From contig JAKOGI010000832.1 of assembly GCA_029747015.1 (NCBI GenBank), positions 62,001 through 126,000 of the forward strand: a DNA stretch of 64,000 nt, read 5' to 3'. This document shows positions 23,126 through 35,218 of this stretch, piece after piece (the first letter of the stretch is position 1; the number at the start of each line of letters is the position of its first letter). The notes under the pieces were generated by a model. That model saw only the letters and a program-made list of their open reading frames with translations. It did not search any database and had not been told where the DNA came from. Both the position numbers and the translations under genes were made by a program. Source of the DNA: Carnegiea gigantea. Taxonomy: Eukaryota; Streptophyta; Magnoliopsida; Caryophyllales; Cactaceae.

Positions 23126-24123
23126 ATTGCACTTATCTTGCTCCTTGTGGCTATAAAGTCACCTAGTTGAAGCTCAGTTGCTTGTCATCTTATTTCCAGT
23201 TCATCAGTTAAACCCGAGTATAACCATGCCATTTTCTCCTTGGTGGATTATTTATTGAATCGCTTATGATCCGTATTTATAAACCATAGTTCTTGTGGCA
23301 TTATATTTTAGAATTCATGAAATACTTATGGTTATCTTTATTCTAACCACCCCATGATAAACTCTCCTTTATTTGCCTTTTCTAGTCTCAATGTCCATTT
23401 CTTTTGTATGCAATGATTCATTTGGCTAAGAATTTCATCACTCTTATCCCTAACCATGGTCATTTCATTGCCCTTTATCAACCGGGAGCAGATCCTTGAG
23501 TAGTCGGATAAGGAGAGATCCTGTGAGGCATTAGAATGATCAGATGAGGAGATTTTGATAAGCGTATAAACTCAAGCACTGTCTAATTATATTGGAGTGA
23601 GCCAGAAGAAACATTGAGTACAAGGTCAGAGCTAACCCAAGCAAGCATTAAGTGGGACAATTCAAGTACATGTCGAGGTGATACAAGGTCGACAAAACAG
23701 TTGTGCTGGCAAAACAAAGAAATAACCAAAGTCTCAGATGAGATATAAAGCATTCCGAAGGGCTTATCTAGTCAAGGGTGTGAGGAGATTGGATATCAGC
23801 GATACTTGAGTCCTTGTTACCTTGTGCTGTATGAGTCAGTAGTGTAGAATACCTCATTTGCAGTAATAAGGTCCATTTCTTTCGAAGAGAATATCACTTT
23901 TGAAGCAAAGTAATTGAGTTCATTGAGGCTATTGTGTGAGAAGTATCCGGATCTACTAAAATATGGGATTAAGACGTTATACAATACGTACACCCTTAGT
24001 CGTAGTACATTCGGCAAATTATGCCTCTTTAGAGGGAAGTAATGGCAACCAATGGCCCATGTGTTTTAAAGCAGCATTGCATACAGTTTGCAAGTGTTAT
24101 AAGTTTCGAGGACAAAACTCTTT

Positions 24124-24136
24124 AAGGGGGGAAGGC
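24124..24136 (+). promoter_or_regulatory. Polypurine tract of LARD, unit 3
   Basis: AAGGGGGGAAGGC immediately before LTR-C, preceded by TTTCGAGGACAAAACTC. That stretch matches the end of chromovirus pol (TTTCGAGGACGAAATC) even better than unit 1 does. Confidence 0.75.
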
Positions 24137-27100
24137 TGTAATAACTCGACCCTAACCTATATTCATTTATTTAAATCATCTTTATTTATTTCATTAATCA
24201 TGTTTATTCATTTACTTTATCATGTTTATTGACCTAATCACTCATGGTTATTTGCTTAACCAAATCATGTTTATTAAATTCAATTACACTCAATTTATTT
24301 ATTTAGTGAATTGCATTATGTTATTTAAATTTTCCACCTTCATTTATCGTATTTAATCATCCCGGTTGGGAGATATTTCATTTTGGGTACCACTTTGCAA
24401 CTCAAGTTTCATTGATTGTTAATTCGAGTTTTGTTGATTGATTAAATATCGGGTGAATCGATATTAGACCTTGGTGAGTATAAATTAATGATTAATTATT
24501 TTCTTACCTTCGGTAAACTTTAATCCCAAGCAATACAAAATTTTATTTTTGTTCAACACTCCAAATAATTTGTCGAGCCCAAACTTAGCTTGTTGGGCCC
24601 AAAACAAAAGCCTAAAACCTTGCTAACTTTATTATTTCACTAAGTACTCATTTTAGCACCGAATTTTAATTAGCAAAAAGCTATTTTTTGGGTGGGACAT
24701 TTCAGCCACATGTTGCTGATGCTTGAGAATTTCCAGCCATAAAGAATTCAGCAAAAATCACAAGCCCATCTGTCCATTTCCTCTCTCCTCTCCACGGTCT
24801 TCAAGTAGAAAACAGGGGCAGCAGCAGCTGCGCCTTTGTGCCGCCAGTTTTGGTGGTTCCGGCCACTTTTTCAACCACCTCCCAACTGCCCCGAGTTCCC
24901 CTTACTGCTAGCTATCTTGTCCAACCCCTCAAATCACTCAAAACAGCCTCCTCCTCTCTCTAATTCAAGCCTAAAGTGAGGTTTGTCCCAAAACCCTAAC
25001 TTGTTTTATCTTCAGTTTTATGATTGTTTTATTTATTGGCTATATTTGGATGATCAAATTGATAGTTATTATATAATTTTTATTGAGTTTGGAGATGTTT
25101 GGAGTCATGGGTATTTGATCAAGAGCATAATTTTCATGATTTTGCATTTGTTTAAATGCCACCGTCGAAAATTCTGGGAGTCCAAAACTTCTAAAATTTT
25201 TACTACAGCTTCTCTATATTATGTGGGATTTTCTGGAAACATTTCATGATTTTGGGAGGTGTAATCAGTGAGCTATGGAATTTTGAAGAAAACTACCTTG
25301 TTTTGGATATGAATTATGTAATTATGTATTAATGAAGTTGTTTAGAGTTTGGATATGTATATGAGGCCCTAAATGATCTTTTTATATCTTATTCTGGTGA
25401 TTTGAATTGATTTTAAGTGAGTTTTATGTGGAAACAAAAGAGAAAGTTAAATCAGTGAAGGGCTAGAATTTCAGGACATTAGGGCTGACTTTGGGATTAA
25501 ACTGGTAATGAATGGTCCAGTAAAAAATTATGATTTTTGGTGGATATATAAGTCAGTGTGTTAGATTTAGAATGCCTCTTGAATTGCCTTAATCCGAGAT
25601 CTGTGGAAAAAGTTATGATCGTTTTACCAAAACTGTGCAGATTAGACCAAAAACTGACACACTTGTGTTTTAGCCCCATTTTGGGAACTCTATTGTGGGA
25701 ATCACATTTTGTGTTGTAAATGAAAGTTTTTGGGGACTTCTTAATATTTTCATATTGGGGTTCTAAGTCCCCATTTGGGGTCTATAATGAAGGTTATGAA
25801 GTTTTAAAGTGAACTGACCTGCTTGGGTGTAAATCAGGTTGTTATTGTAATTTCTGTGCAGTGTATACTTGGAGGAAAATTCTAAATATTGTAGATTGTC
25901 CATATTATTTTTGAATTTCCTATAAGATTTCATGAATTTTGGTTGAGTAACCTATTTCAGAAAAGGCCATAACCACTCTCTCAATTGTCACCATCAAGGC
26001 CTTTTCCCTTGTAATCTCATTTATCTCATTGTGGACTATTTTACTTTCTTTTACTTTATATCAAATTTAATTACTTTTATCAATTCAATTTTGAAGTTAT
26101 CTTGGAATACACAAGTTATGTATACCATTTAATTACTCAATTTTTGTTACACATACTTTTACTTACTCAATTATGCGAGTAAGGATCATTTACTGACTAC
26201 ACATACCTACAATGACATTTATGAAATAGAGTTGAGGCCTAGTTATCGTTCCTCATTATGCATAAGTGTTATCAAGTCAGAACATATTTGTCGAGTCAGA
26301 TGACATTTATGAAACAGCTGACTTGCATCAAGTCAGATGACATTTCTAAAGACTCAAGGTACGTCCATTACTTGAATCTTCAGAAAGCAGATCATGTTTA
26401 TCAAGTTACAACTCTTAATGAGTTTATCAATGAATCAGTTTATACAGTGATTTGCCATTTAACTTGTGACCCCATCAATTATCTTATATAGGGCGTCAGC
26501 CCATCATTTACCTGCGCGGCTTTAGGCCAACTCTTGATCGAATTGGCAGGTGTACACCTATGTATAGATCATATGAGTGCAAGGGGTCCACATCCAGATA
26601 ATAATGAGCAATTTAATTTCATATTGCTTTCATTTTCATTGTTATTGCCAACTAAATGAATTGCAAAGATAGGTACCCATCAATAGTATTTCTATGCTCA
26701 TTTTACAATACAAGAATGCATGTACTGAGTTTTTGCTCATGTTTTTGAATTGTTTTCATATTTTCCATTTTAGGTGATGAAGTATCACATATTTCTTCTT
26801 TTAGCAAGCCATTTTAAGTCATTAGATGCTCACAATGGATTCAACGTGGCACGAGTGTTGGGATCAACCTCAAGGTCTATATTCAATATACATGTGTGTA
26901 GTGTGGAGTGTGAGTTAGCACATGGTATGATTAAGTAAATGGTATCGAAGTGAGCTATTATGGACTTTGGTCTCAAAGTGTATCAGCTTAATAGAGTTTA
27001 TGATTGAGATCATGAGCGGCAGGATTAAATGGTTCAGTTGGCCTTGTCCTTAGAAGGACGGCGGTAGCGCCTTTGTTTACTGAGTCTTCCGCTATAATTT

Positions 27101-27137
27101 TCAGTAATCATGTCATTAGTATTTTGGGGACATTACA
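24137..27137 (+). repeat. LARD LTR-C (right end of array, 3001 bp)
   Basis: It starts TGTAATAACTCGACCC and ends ATTTTGGGGACATTACA. There is no PBS after it. The next base starts a truncated chromovirus LTR in the opposite orientation, so this is the right border of the array. The first five flanking bases, GAACC (27138-27142), are the predicted target duplication, whose partner would lie left of the window. Confidence 0.85.
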
Positions 27138-29628
27138 GAACCCTTTGATACTGTTACAATCTATGAATACGTGTACACCTGCCAAGCTGATCGAGGGACC
27201 TGGCCTGAAGTCGCGTGGGTAACTGAAGGGCGAATGCCCTATAGATGATAACTAGCGGGGTCACTAATTAAATGATAAATCACTGTGTAAACTGATTCAT
27301 TAATGTACTTACCGAAACATGATAACTTTGATAAATACACTCTGATTTCTAAAGATACAGGCAATGAACGTGCCTGAAGTCTTTAAAATGAAATTTCACT
27401 TGATAATACTTATGCACAATGGAAACGATAGACTAGGCCCCATTTCTGTTTAAGAAATATAATTATAGATAAATGTAATTAGTAAACCATTCTCACTAAC
27501 ATAATTTATAACTTTAACGGAAGTTGATTAACTAAAAAGACTTCTACAATTCCAATAATTCAATATAAGGTAAGTTAAACCAAGATGATCTGAAAAAAAA
27601 AATCAATTAGGGTTATTGAACTTGAAATACAATAAATTGAAACCAAATAGATCACATTGAAATGATTGAGCTGATAACGAAAAGATTTTAATTGATATTA
27701 ATGAAATATGGATTTCTGATATTTCTGAAATGGATAATGAAAAGTGTAATGCTTCTAAAATGGATGATAGAATGTGTAATGATTCTAAAATGGATCATAG
27801 AAGGTTTAATGCCATGAGGGGTCCCATGAGGTTCATAAAAGCTCAAATAACTTCTGTTGATCCGATAAACACTAATTTGAGTCATTACTATGCCCACTTC
27901 TCGAATTTCGTTTTCATGCTTGCTTAACTCGGTTTTCAAACCCAAGTAAGCTTCTATACATAATCACACTTGTTCAACTCACTACGCTTTGTAATTTCCT
28001 TACAATATCCATAATTATATAGAAACTTCTTAAAATTTTTCCAAATGTCACGATTTCTGTATTCACTCATGTTACCATTTGATGGTCTGCATTAGAAAAT
28101 CCATATCTTTCACTCCTGACCTCCAATTGAGATATAAAATCCCAATATGAAAAGCTCATAATGTCCACTAAAACATTCATGCAGGACACCAGGTATGCTT
28201 CCCACAGTAAGGTCCCTAAAATTAGGGTAGAACACAAACGTGCACAATTTCAGTCTAATCTATGCAGTCGGAGCAAAAGGATGACAACTTTTTCCACAGA
28301 ACTCAGATTAAGGTGATTCAAAAGGCATTTGAAAGATAACTCATTGAAATATCCACACACTAAAAATCTCAATTTTTTAATACCCCAATCAATACCAGTT
28401 TTTTCGTAAAGTCTCCTATTCAAATATGCTCCCAGTTTCGATGCATTCTGAGCAGCCTTCAGTAAATTGGTCATAACTTTGTCCACACAAGTCAAAATTG
28501 AGTAATTCCAGAGCCTGTTAAAATTTAACTCATCAAGCTATCACTACAAAAAAAAAATACAATTTGTTGACGTGCCAAACAATACCAATTAATTCCCAAA
28601 GTGACCCCTATTCCAGGTCTGTTGACAGCTTAATAACCACATATTTGTAATCTTTTCTTCACATAACCAGCCACTAAAATCACTCTTTAACTTATACAAA
28701 TCAGCAAAAATATCTTGATATTCATTACCAATGCCAAAGATCACAAAATCTCATTTAAAACTATCAAAATACATCATTACACCCTAAACTTGCATGAACA
28801 TGAACAATCTCCATCTTTTCTTTCTTTCAAGATGATCCAACCCATAAAACATAAAAATAACTCTTGATTGCATCAAAACAACATGATTAAAAATCAAAAC
28901 CAAGAATCAAAATCCAAATCACAAATAAAAACAACAAGATAGGGTGAGGTATTACTGACTTGATGCTTGAAAAAGAGAGGTGTGAATGATGCTTGAAAGG
29001 TGAGGGAAGTGGCTGGTGGCTGGAGGGGTGTTGGGGTGGCTGAATGGTTGTGTTTCTGGTGGTGTTTTCTGGTAGAAAAGAGGCAGTAATAGGCAGCAAA
29101 GGGGACGGTAGCAAGGGGCCAGCAGAAATGAAGAGAAAGAGAGGAAGAATGAGCAAAGCTTGTGTGTGTTACATTTGCTTGCTTGGTTGATATTTATTTT
29201 ACCTTGATTGCTTTACTTGGCTGAGATTATCTCTAGCAAAATGACCTTAAACCAATGGAAATTCAACACACACACAATATTACTTAGCCAAGCAAAATGG
29301 AGTAGTAGCTTATTGGGACGAAATTGGGCCTAAATGAGCTTAGGCCCGAAAAATATGCTTTATGCGAGTGAATTTTTTTTGTAGTTCGAAATTAAAATTT
29401 TTTATAATGTTATGAAAATAAATTTAATCACTTAAATCATAGTTATCGGGGCCTACTATCAATTTTCTCAAAATTTGTTTTTCGGTAAATGAAACTCGAA
29501 TTGTAAAGTAGGGCCTAAAATTGAATTCTCCTAACCGGGATGATGAAATGGGATAACTAAACGCGAAAAAATTAATAACACAACTTAATTAAATAAATAA
29601 ACATGATTTAGGATCGGACTATTATAGC
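27138..29628 (-). repeat. 3' LTR of the chromovirus (truncated by the LARD insertion)
   Basis: It is homologous on the minus strand to 45608-47214 plus 57778-59131. Its start (29628) follows the PPT. It lacks the last ~577 bp, equivalent to 45608-46184. The break falls exactly at the end of LARD LTR-C, as expected if the array inserted into this LTR. It preserves the unoccupied SIRE-2 target (ACACA at 28232-28236). The short frames inside it are not credible genes. Confidence 0.78.
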
Positions 29629-29641
29629 CTTCCCCCCTAAA
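29629..29641 (-). promoter_or_regulatory. Polypurine tract of the chromovirus
   Basis: On the minus strand AGGGGGGAAGGC sits between the end of pol (GGACGAAATCTTT) and the LTR. It is nearly the same as the LARD tract. Confidence 0.75.
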
Positions 29642-31498
29642 GATTTCGTCCTCGAAATTTATGAAATTTGTCAACACATGCAAGGTTATCTCAAATAAGT
29701 ATGGATACTTGGCCTTCACTTCCTCCTCAGTTTCTCAAGTGGTTTTTGAGGAGGTATGATTTTACCCGAAGTAATTTGGTTAAAGATATCTGCTTGATAC
29801 TTAACTGCTTAATCCTATGATCCAATATCTGAATTAGATGCTTCTGAAACACAAGACCCTCAATGACTGCAATGGATTTGATTATAACAGCATGGTCAGG
29901 ATCTAAAATGTATCGGCTGAATTGCGAGGTAAGGAACACGTTATGCACGTGGTTGAGTTATATAGGCAGTTCTGGTGGATAAGTTATGGAATTCAACCTT
30001 TCAATGAACTGATATGGTGAAACTTTCTTACACCCTTAATTGATGAAATTTTCTGAAAAACCTTGTCACATACATGAAAGTCCAGAAATCTCCTTCTTTT
30101 GTCAACATCGCATTTCTGTCACTTTCAATAGGATATTTTCAGGAATCTCTTGACATGTGTCACCTTATTAAATATTGGAGAAGATCTTCATGACTCATAA
30201 GATGATTTGTTGTCAATGTCTACTATTATTTTGTCCTGATGTTTAATGAAGGATTCTCTGCTAGTGTTATCACAACATTGACTGCTGGGAGTTCCATATT
30301 TTCTTCAAATAGAAATATTGGTCGCAGGTCGTGAAGTACTACAGGCTCTAACTTAGAAGAGTTGATCCATTGATATTTTTAGATGCTTGCCCATCTGTTT
30401 CAGGATGATAAGAACTACAAATGTTCAATCTAGCTCTAAAGGCTCTTTGAAGTACTTGCCATAACAGGCTTGAAATCTCTAATCTCAGTCATACACTATA
30501 TCGGAGGAAATCCCATGACAAAGTCCATTGAAATTGAACCCCTTTCTTAGGGTTTTGCTTTATTCTTTGGAGCTCAGGATCATCATCATGATTCACTCTA
30601 ATTTCCTCTATTAGGGAGGACTGTAAGGTAAGTGCCGGCATTTGAACATTTGCCTTCCTGTGCGACACTAATTGAATGTCCAAGTCCTCAAGTTCTCTCA
30701 GGAGATTCAGTTGAGTAGCTACTACAGTGTTCAAGGTATGTTATGCCTTCCTATTTAGGGCATCTGCCACAATATTTCTCTTTTTTGGTTGACATTGGAT
30801 CTGCCACAACTGATGTTTCATGTCGACTGAGCTTCTTTTGAGAGAAGATGTACTTCAAGCTTTGATGATCCGTATTGATTTTGCATGGTACTCTATATAA
30901 GTAATGTCTCTAAATTTTCACTGCAAAAACTATAGCTGCTAACTCCATATCATGGTTAGGTAATCCTTCTCATAAGGCTTAAGTTGCTGGGAGGCATAAG
31001 CCACCAGTTTAATCTTCTTGCTAACTTTATAACTTTCTTTAACAAATTGGTCAGGGAGGACAATATTTATCAAATCCTTCCTGAACTCGATAATTCCCTA
31101 CTAAACTCAAACGGTTTCTAATCTCAGTGCATTGGTGGGCCTTGAGCACTTTGTAACTGCTTTTACCTTTTGTAAATCAACCTTAAGCTCTTTCTTTGAA
31201 ACCATATGTTCCAAAAATACCATTGCTTCCAACAATGCTCATGCTTTTTGTATTTGCTATGTAATTGATGTTCCTTTAAGGTCTATAACACTGTCCTTAA
31301 ATGAACAATATGCTCATCTTTATCCTTGGAGTATTTCAAGATATTTTTGTGAACACCACCACAACTTGTCTAGATATGGTCTGAAACTCTATTCATATGA
31401 TCTGTAAATGCTGCGGGGCCCTTGATTAGGCCAAAAGACATCACAGTGAATTTATCATGACCTAAACATGGTTCGTAGTGTGGTTTTGGTGATGTCTT
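29642..31498 (-). pseudogene. Chromovirus pol, 3' half: RT end, RNase H, integrase, chromodomain (decayed)
   Basis: Minus-strand fragments in several frames follow pol order. RT: KFTVMSFGLIKGPAAF near 31440. Connection: KYSKDKDEHIVHLRTVL near 31320. RNase H: VAYASQQLKPYEKDY near 31000 and KKRNIVADAL near 30780. A linker of 81 codons (30734-30489). Integrase: MDFVMGFP near 30530 and SSYHPETDGQ near 30430, then KVFQKISSIKGVRKF near 30040. C-terminal HNVFLTSQFSRYILDPDH (29948-29880) and a shifted ETEEEVKAKYPYLF (about 29700), the end of a chromodomain. The core integrase is shortened by deletions. The frame is cut by SIRE-1 at 31498 and resumes at 42379. Confidence 0.75.
31494..31498 (+). repeat. 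Target site duplication, left (SIRE-1)
   Basis: GTCTT before TGTTGAGTTCG. The right copy at 42374-42378 is GCCTT, one transition away. Joining the flanks restores RT order (HQLR..PK then DITKT). Confidence 0.75.
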
Positions 31499-33105
31499 TG
31501 TTGAGTTCGTGAGTATACAACCACAAGAGGGGGGTGAATTGTGGTGTCTAATTTTCGCGTTGTAAATAACAAACACCCTCACAGAGGTTGTTCTCAAATG
31601 ACAAACACCCTGATAGCTTGTTTGCACGGGGTGTTCTCAATTATTGCAGATGCGAAAATCACCAAGATAAATGCGGAAAATAAAGCACACACAATTTTTA
31701 CGTGGAAAACACCTCTAGCCCAACTGAGGTGTGAAAAACCACGACCTACCTCGTGTAGGATTTAACCACTTTCACTAACGGGCTTCACACGTTACAAATG
31801 TAACACACCTTGTTACAACTTGCAACCACGTAACCTTCTTCCCAAAGACAGGTTACACCACGTCCAACCTTCGCAAGATTAGACACGTCCAAGTCCACAC
31901 GACTAGGACACACTCACTCACTTTTCTGATTCAAGATTAGGGTTACAAACACCTTACAGGGGGTGCTTCTTACTAAGCAGATGTAAGGTACAATGAAGAT
32001 CCTATTATGCTAATGGTTTGAAAACTCAAAATCAAACACAGCTTGTCACGGTTTGCTTTTCAGAATGAAGCTCAAGAATCTTTGAGTGTAGACCGTGTTT
32101 TCTGATTTTTCCTGAATTTTTCAAAAAGCTATGTTTAAGCAAATTTAACCTGAGTTTTCTATCTGCTCTTTTATCGTGTGTTGTGTGTCTACTGGAAGAG
32201 AAAAAGCTGAGGTTTTTAAACACAAAAACCAACGGTCATAAGCCACAGAATCAGCTAAGTATAGAAAACGATTTTCAATCAGGAAATGTTCTCCTACGGC
32301 TAGTGATAAAATTTTGCCAAAATATAAGGGATTTGATATCTTAAAAGATAAGCCTTATCTTCCCATAGCCGTGAGGTGGATTCAAAAAAGCAACTAGAAA
32401 TTTTCAGCTTTTGAAACTTTACCATATCCGAAAATATGGTCAAAGGAAATCTTTAAGTTTTGGCAAATCTCCCAAAACTTATTTTCGAAAATCTCCCATA
32501 ATATTTTCAAGAAATATCCTTTCCAGAGAAATAGCAGTTTTGAAATTCAAGGAAAGTAATCTGGAGATCTTAGCCAACTAAAATAAATTTTCAAAGATAA
32601 CCGGGTGTGGCTACTGCAGTTCAGAAACACCCTAGGCACCCTGTTCGCAGGGTTGTTCGCAACTGGTGTTCTGAAGCACTTAGCGCAAATACCGATTTAA
32701 GAGGTGTTTAAAATGATGTTTTCAATATTGGCATATTAACAAGAGTCTAAATAAATAAAACCTATATACCCAAGACTTCTTGTTTTGAATGTCATCTTGT
32801 CCAAGATTTATGGTGCTGCTGTGAACACCAAGGCCACCTTGTTTGCTGGGGTTGTTCTTTCCATTGCTAGAGTTCAGGAACATGCCTTACAATCAACTGT
32901 CGAGATGGTGTTCTTGACTTAATATAGAATCACCAAGTAAAACCTGTTTTGAAGACTTGTTCTCACATGTAGCAAACCAGTTAGTATAATAAAGAACACA
33001 AACACCAGTTAGGCCTGTTTGGAGACCGTGTTTGGAGCAACATTACTAGGATAAATTTTTACACTTGGATTTGTTATCATCAAAACTAAATATAATAACT
33101 CAACA
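31499..33105 (-). repeat. SIRE-1 3' LTR
   Basis: 1607 bp. On the minus strand it starts TGTTGAGTTATTATA and ends CTCAACA. It is nearly identical to 40766-42373. It contains two copies of the AACAGG/GTTGTTC-type inverted motif, near 32637 and 32838. Confidence 0.9.
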
Positions 33106-33120
33106 AAATTCCCCCTTTTT
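33106..33120 (-). promoter_or_regulatory. SIRE-1 polypurine tract
   Basis: On the minus strand AAAAAGGGGGAATTT directly precedes the 3' LTR. A second AAAAGGGGGAA tract lies at about 33242-33256. Both are preceded by a CATCATC or TGATGCC-like word. Confidence 0.75.
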
Positions 33121-33410
33121 GATGATGACAAACCAAGTGACCATATTGACAAAAAAAAAATTGAATGCTGATAGGGATCCACGTTAGTCAAGGTCCACTT
33201 AAGTCAATGCTAGGTTCATTCGTCAATAGGAGGGTTACACTCTTCTTCCCCCTTTTGGCATCATTAAAAAGCATAAACAACATTATGAATGCAACAAAAG
33301 AAGTATGCAGCAGAAGGGGCAAGAAGCATTAATAATGAGATATTGCATTAAAAAATACAATGCCAAAAACGAAATTAAGAAAGGAGGAGACTAGAGAGCA
33401 GCCTATACAA
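33121..33410 (-). other. SIRE-1 3' untranslated spacer with a second PPT-like tract
   Basis: Non-coding sequence between the 3' ORF and the PPT. It includes AAAAGGGGGAA on the minus strand near 33250, which is conserved in SIRE-2 near 49062. Confidence 0.55.
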
Positions 33411-35218
33411 TCAGGGAGCAGGGGGTCGTTTCGTTTGCAAAGGAGGAATGCTGGGGGCAAGAGTGGAGAGAAGTGCAAGGAGATCTTCATGGCGTTTGGC
33501 CGAGAGAGCTCGTTCCTCAGCAAGAGCAGCCTTGACAGCTGAGAGCTCATCCTTGAGGCGAGGATTGTCCTCAAGAACAGCCTCAACCTTGACGGAAGGT
33601 TGCCCAGAAACAGGTGGTCGAGGTGGTCGACGTCCCTGTTTGGAAACTGACCCTTCGCCAACCTCATAGCCACACCCTAGGAGAGTGTCAATCCCAATCT
33701 CATCAATGATTTGGGCCGCCACTCTTCGTGTGAGCACTATCCCAAAGTGCTCAAGCACCCTTGTCAACAGAAACCCATAGCTAAGATCATGTGCCCGGGT
33801 GGTGTTCGCAATTCGCTCTATGTGGCGAATCATGATTGCAGGGAGGTTTACTGGTTCCTTCCGATCCAGTAGGTCCACCAGACATTGATCGAAGGCATCT
33901 GCTGAGTTTCGCCCTTGACCTCGCTGTATTATGTTCTTGATAGTGAACATAAACAGTAGTTGGTGCAGGGAGGTCATTTCACCCTTCTTAACTGAAAGGG
34001 GTGTTCTCAGGCCCTGTTTTTGTCTTCCCTCACATACACAGCAAATCCACGAGAGGGGATGCCCAGAATATCACTTAGGGTGGCTTCATCAAAGGAGAAA
34101 TGACACTCATTGACAGCACTTGTCACTACCCCATTTGTGACAGAGCAGTTGGCATAGAATTCAACCAACTCGGGCACAGAACACCCTTGCTGGGTGTTTG
34201 CAAACAACTCAAGCCAGCCTTGGGCTCGAAGCTTGGTAAAGAACACCCCCAGACCCTGTTCCTCGAAAAAGCTTACATTCACTACCTTCCCCCTGATGAC
34301 ATTGCGCTTCAGCAACTGCGCATGTTTGTCAGACATAGGAGAGGGAGTGAACTGCTTTGGGCGTTTAAGGACAGGAACAGAGGTGGCAGTTTCTGGTAGG
34401 GGGGCTGTTCTGGGCTTTCGCTTGAGGGGTGTTTTGGCAGGAGAGGGCTTCACAGTAGGTTTATTGGTTGGTTTTGGAGGAGATTGTTCTTCAGAGGGCT
34501 CGGAAAACACCGGTGTCCCCTGTTTGAAGGTGGTGTTCTCAGAGTCAGAACTCGAGAACCCTTCAGAAGAAGAAGAAATCTCCTCGATGATAGGAGCAGA
34601 GGGTTTGGAGGGACGATGAGAGGATTGAAACGCTAGCCTTGCAGATTTTCGAGAGGGCTTAGAGGATTGAGGAGTTTGAGAGGGTTGAGACCTTGGTTGT
34701 GGCCTTGTTCTTGGCGTTCTGCTACGCCTAGCCACGATTTTCACCCTCTTCCTTTTCTCTCCAGTTTGAAAGACTGGAGGGGAGATTTCAGCCTCAGGGA
34801 GAGAATTCTTCTCTAGACTCTCCTCTGACGACTCATTCGACTTCCCTTGGAAGTCGACATGCAGATCCTCCACAAACACACCTTCGACAGAGGCAGCCCC
34901 TGTTTCTGTCGCGATGTCAGAGAACAACCCAGAAGAACAGGGCTCAAAATTAAACCCTTCAGGGGTTTCCAAGAATTGTTCTTGAGACCCCGACTTTGTT
35001 CCCTCTGACTCAACTGAAATGGGACAAGCAATTGCCCCTACGAGGAACACCAATTCCCTTCGACATTCAAAGGGAATATCATCCATCCCCATTCCTACTG
35101 ATTTTAGGGACAAGCTTTTCAGGAATTTGAAAGGCTTGTACGAGATTGGGCGAGAAGGAGCAGGGATTGAGGAAGCAAGAACGAGGGCTTTTAAGTGAGA
35201 GGTGTTGTTGGAAGCCAT
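33411..35218 (-). pseudogene. SIRE-1 3' ORF (between pol and LTR), frameshifted
   Basis: The homologue of the 625-codon SIRE-2 ORF. Start ATG at 35218. The first 403-codon piece ends at 34007 and the second runs 33977-33411. Against SIRE-2, 52 bp net are missing near 34020, between short GTTTT repeats, which shifts the frame after FAVYVREDK. The N-terminal piece has the Ser/Pro/Lys-rich segment with GEKRKRVKIVARR and most of the plant transposon-protein-like domain (RNVIRGKVVN to LGIPSRGF). The C-terminal piece has the MTSLHQLLFMF part and a coiled-coil end. No signal peptide or membrane segment is visible. Confidence 0.82.

Larger units (their letters stand above)
19511..24136 (+). other. 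LARD internal region, complete (unit 2 to 3)
   Basis: This is the only uninterrupted internal region in the window, 4626 bp: PBS, hairpin leader, a ~2.6 kb pyrimidine-rich unassigned stretch, the minisatellite, a GGTCATTTCATTGCCC block and the terminal PPT. It contains only short frames of up to about 90 codons, with no domain. Their lengths and starts differ from those in the sister units, which argues against coding function. Confidence 0.75.
1..27137 (+). mobile_element. Tandem array of a LARD-type non-autonomous LTR retrotransposon (at least three LTRs)
   Basis: The same ~7.5 kb unit recurs: base 1 aligns with 7568 and with 22662. Each unit has a ~3 kb LTR starting TGTAATAACTCGACCC and ending in CA, a TGGTATCAGAGC-type PBS just inside, and a polypurine tract before the next LTR. 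No reading frame of useful length and no gag, protease, RT or integrase motif is visible in the internal regions. Long LTRs plus a long non-coding interior fit the class called large retrotransposon derivatives. The order is internal(partial)-LTR-internal-LTR-internal-LTR, so at least one more LTR is expected left of the window. The second unit is split by a gypsy element at 8333-15968. LTR ends, PBS, PPT and leader resemble those of the chromovirus at 27138-59131, the likely autonomous partner. Confidence 0.82.

Noticed and set aside
28887..29156. 89-codon minus-strand frame in the chromovirus 3' LTR
   Set aside because: The homologous stretch in the 5' LTR (58455-58655) is only partly open. 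It is low-complexity Ser/Pro/His sequence with no domain, inside an LTR.
33360..34619. Plus-strand frames of 60-141 codons opposite the SIRE-1 3' ORF
   Set aside because: They are shadows of a compositionally biased coding region. The same shadows occur opposite the SIRE-2 ORF without conservation of their own start or stop.
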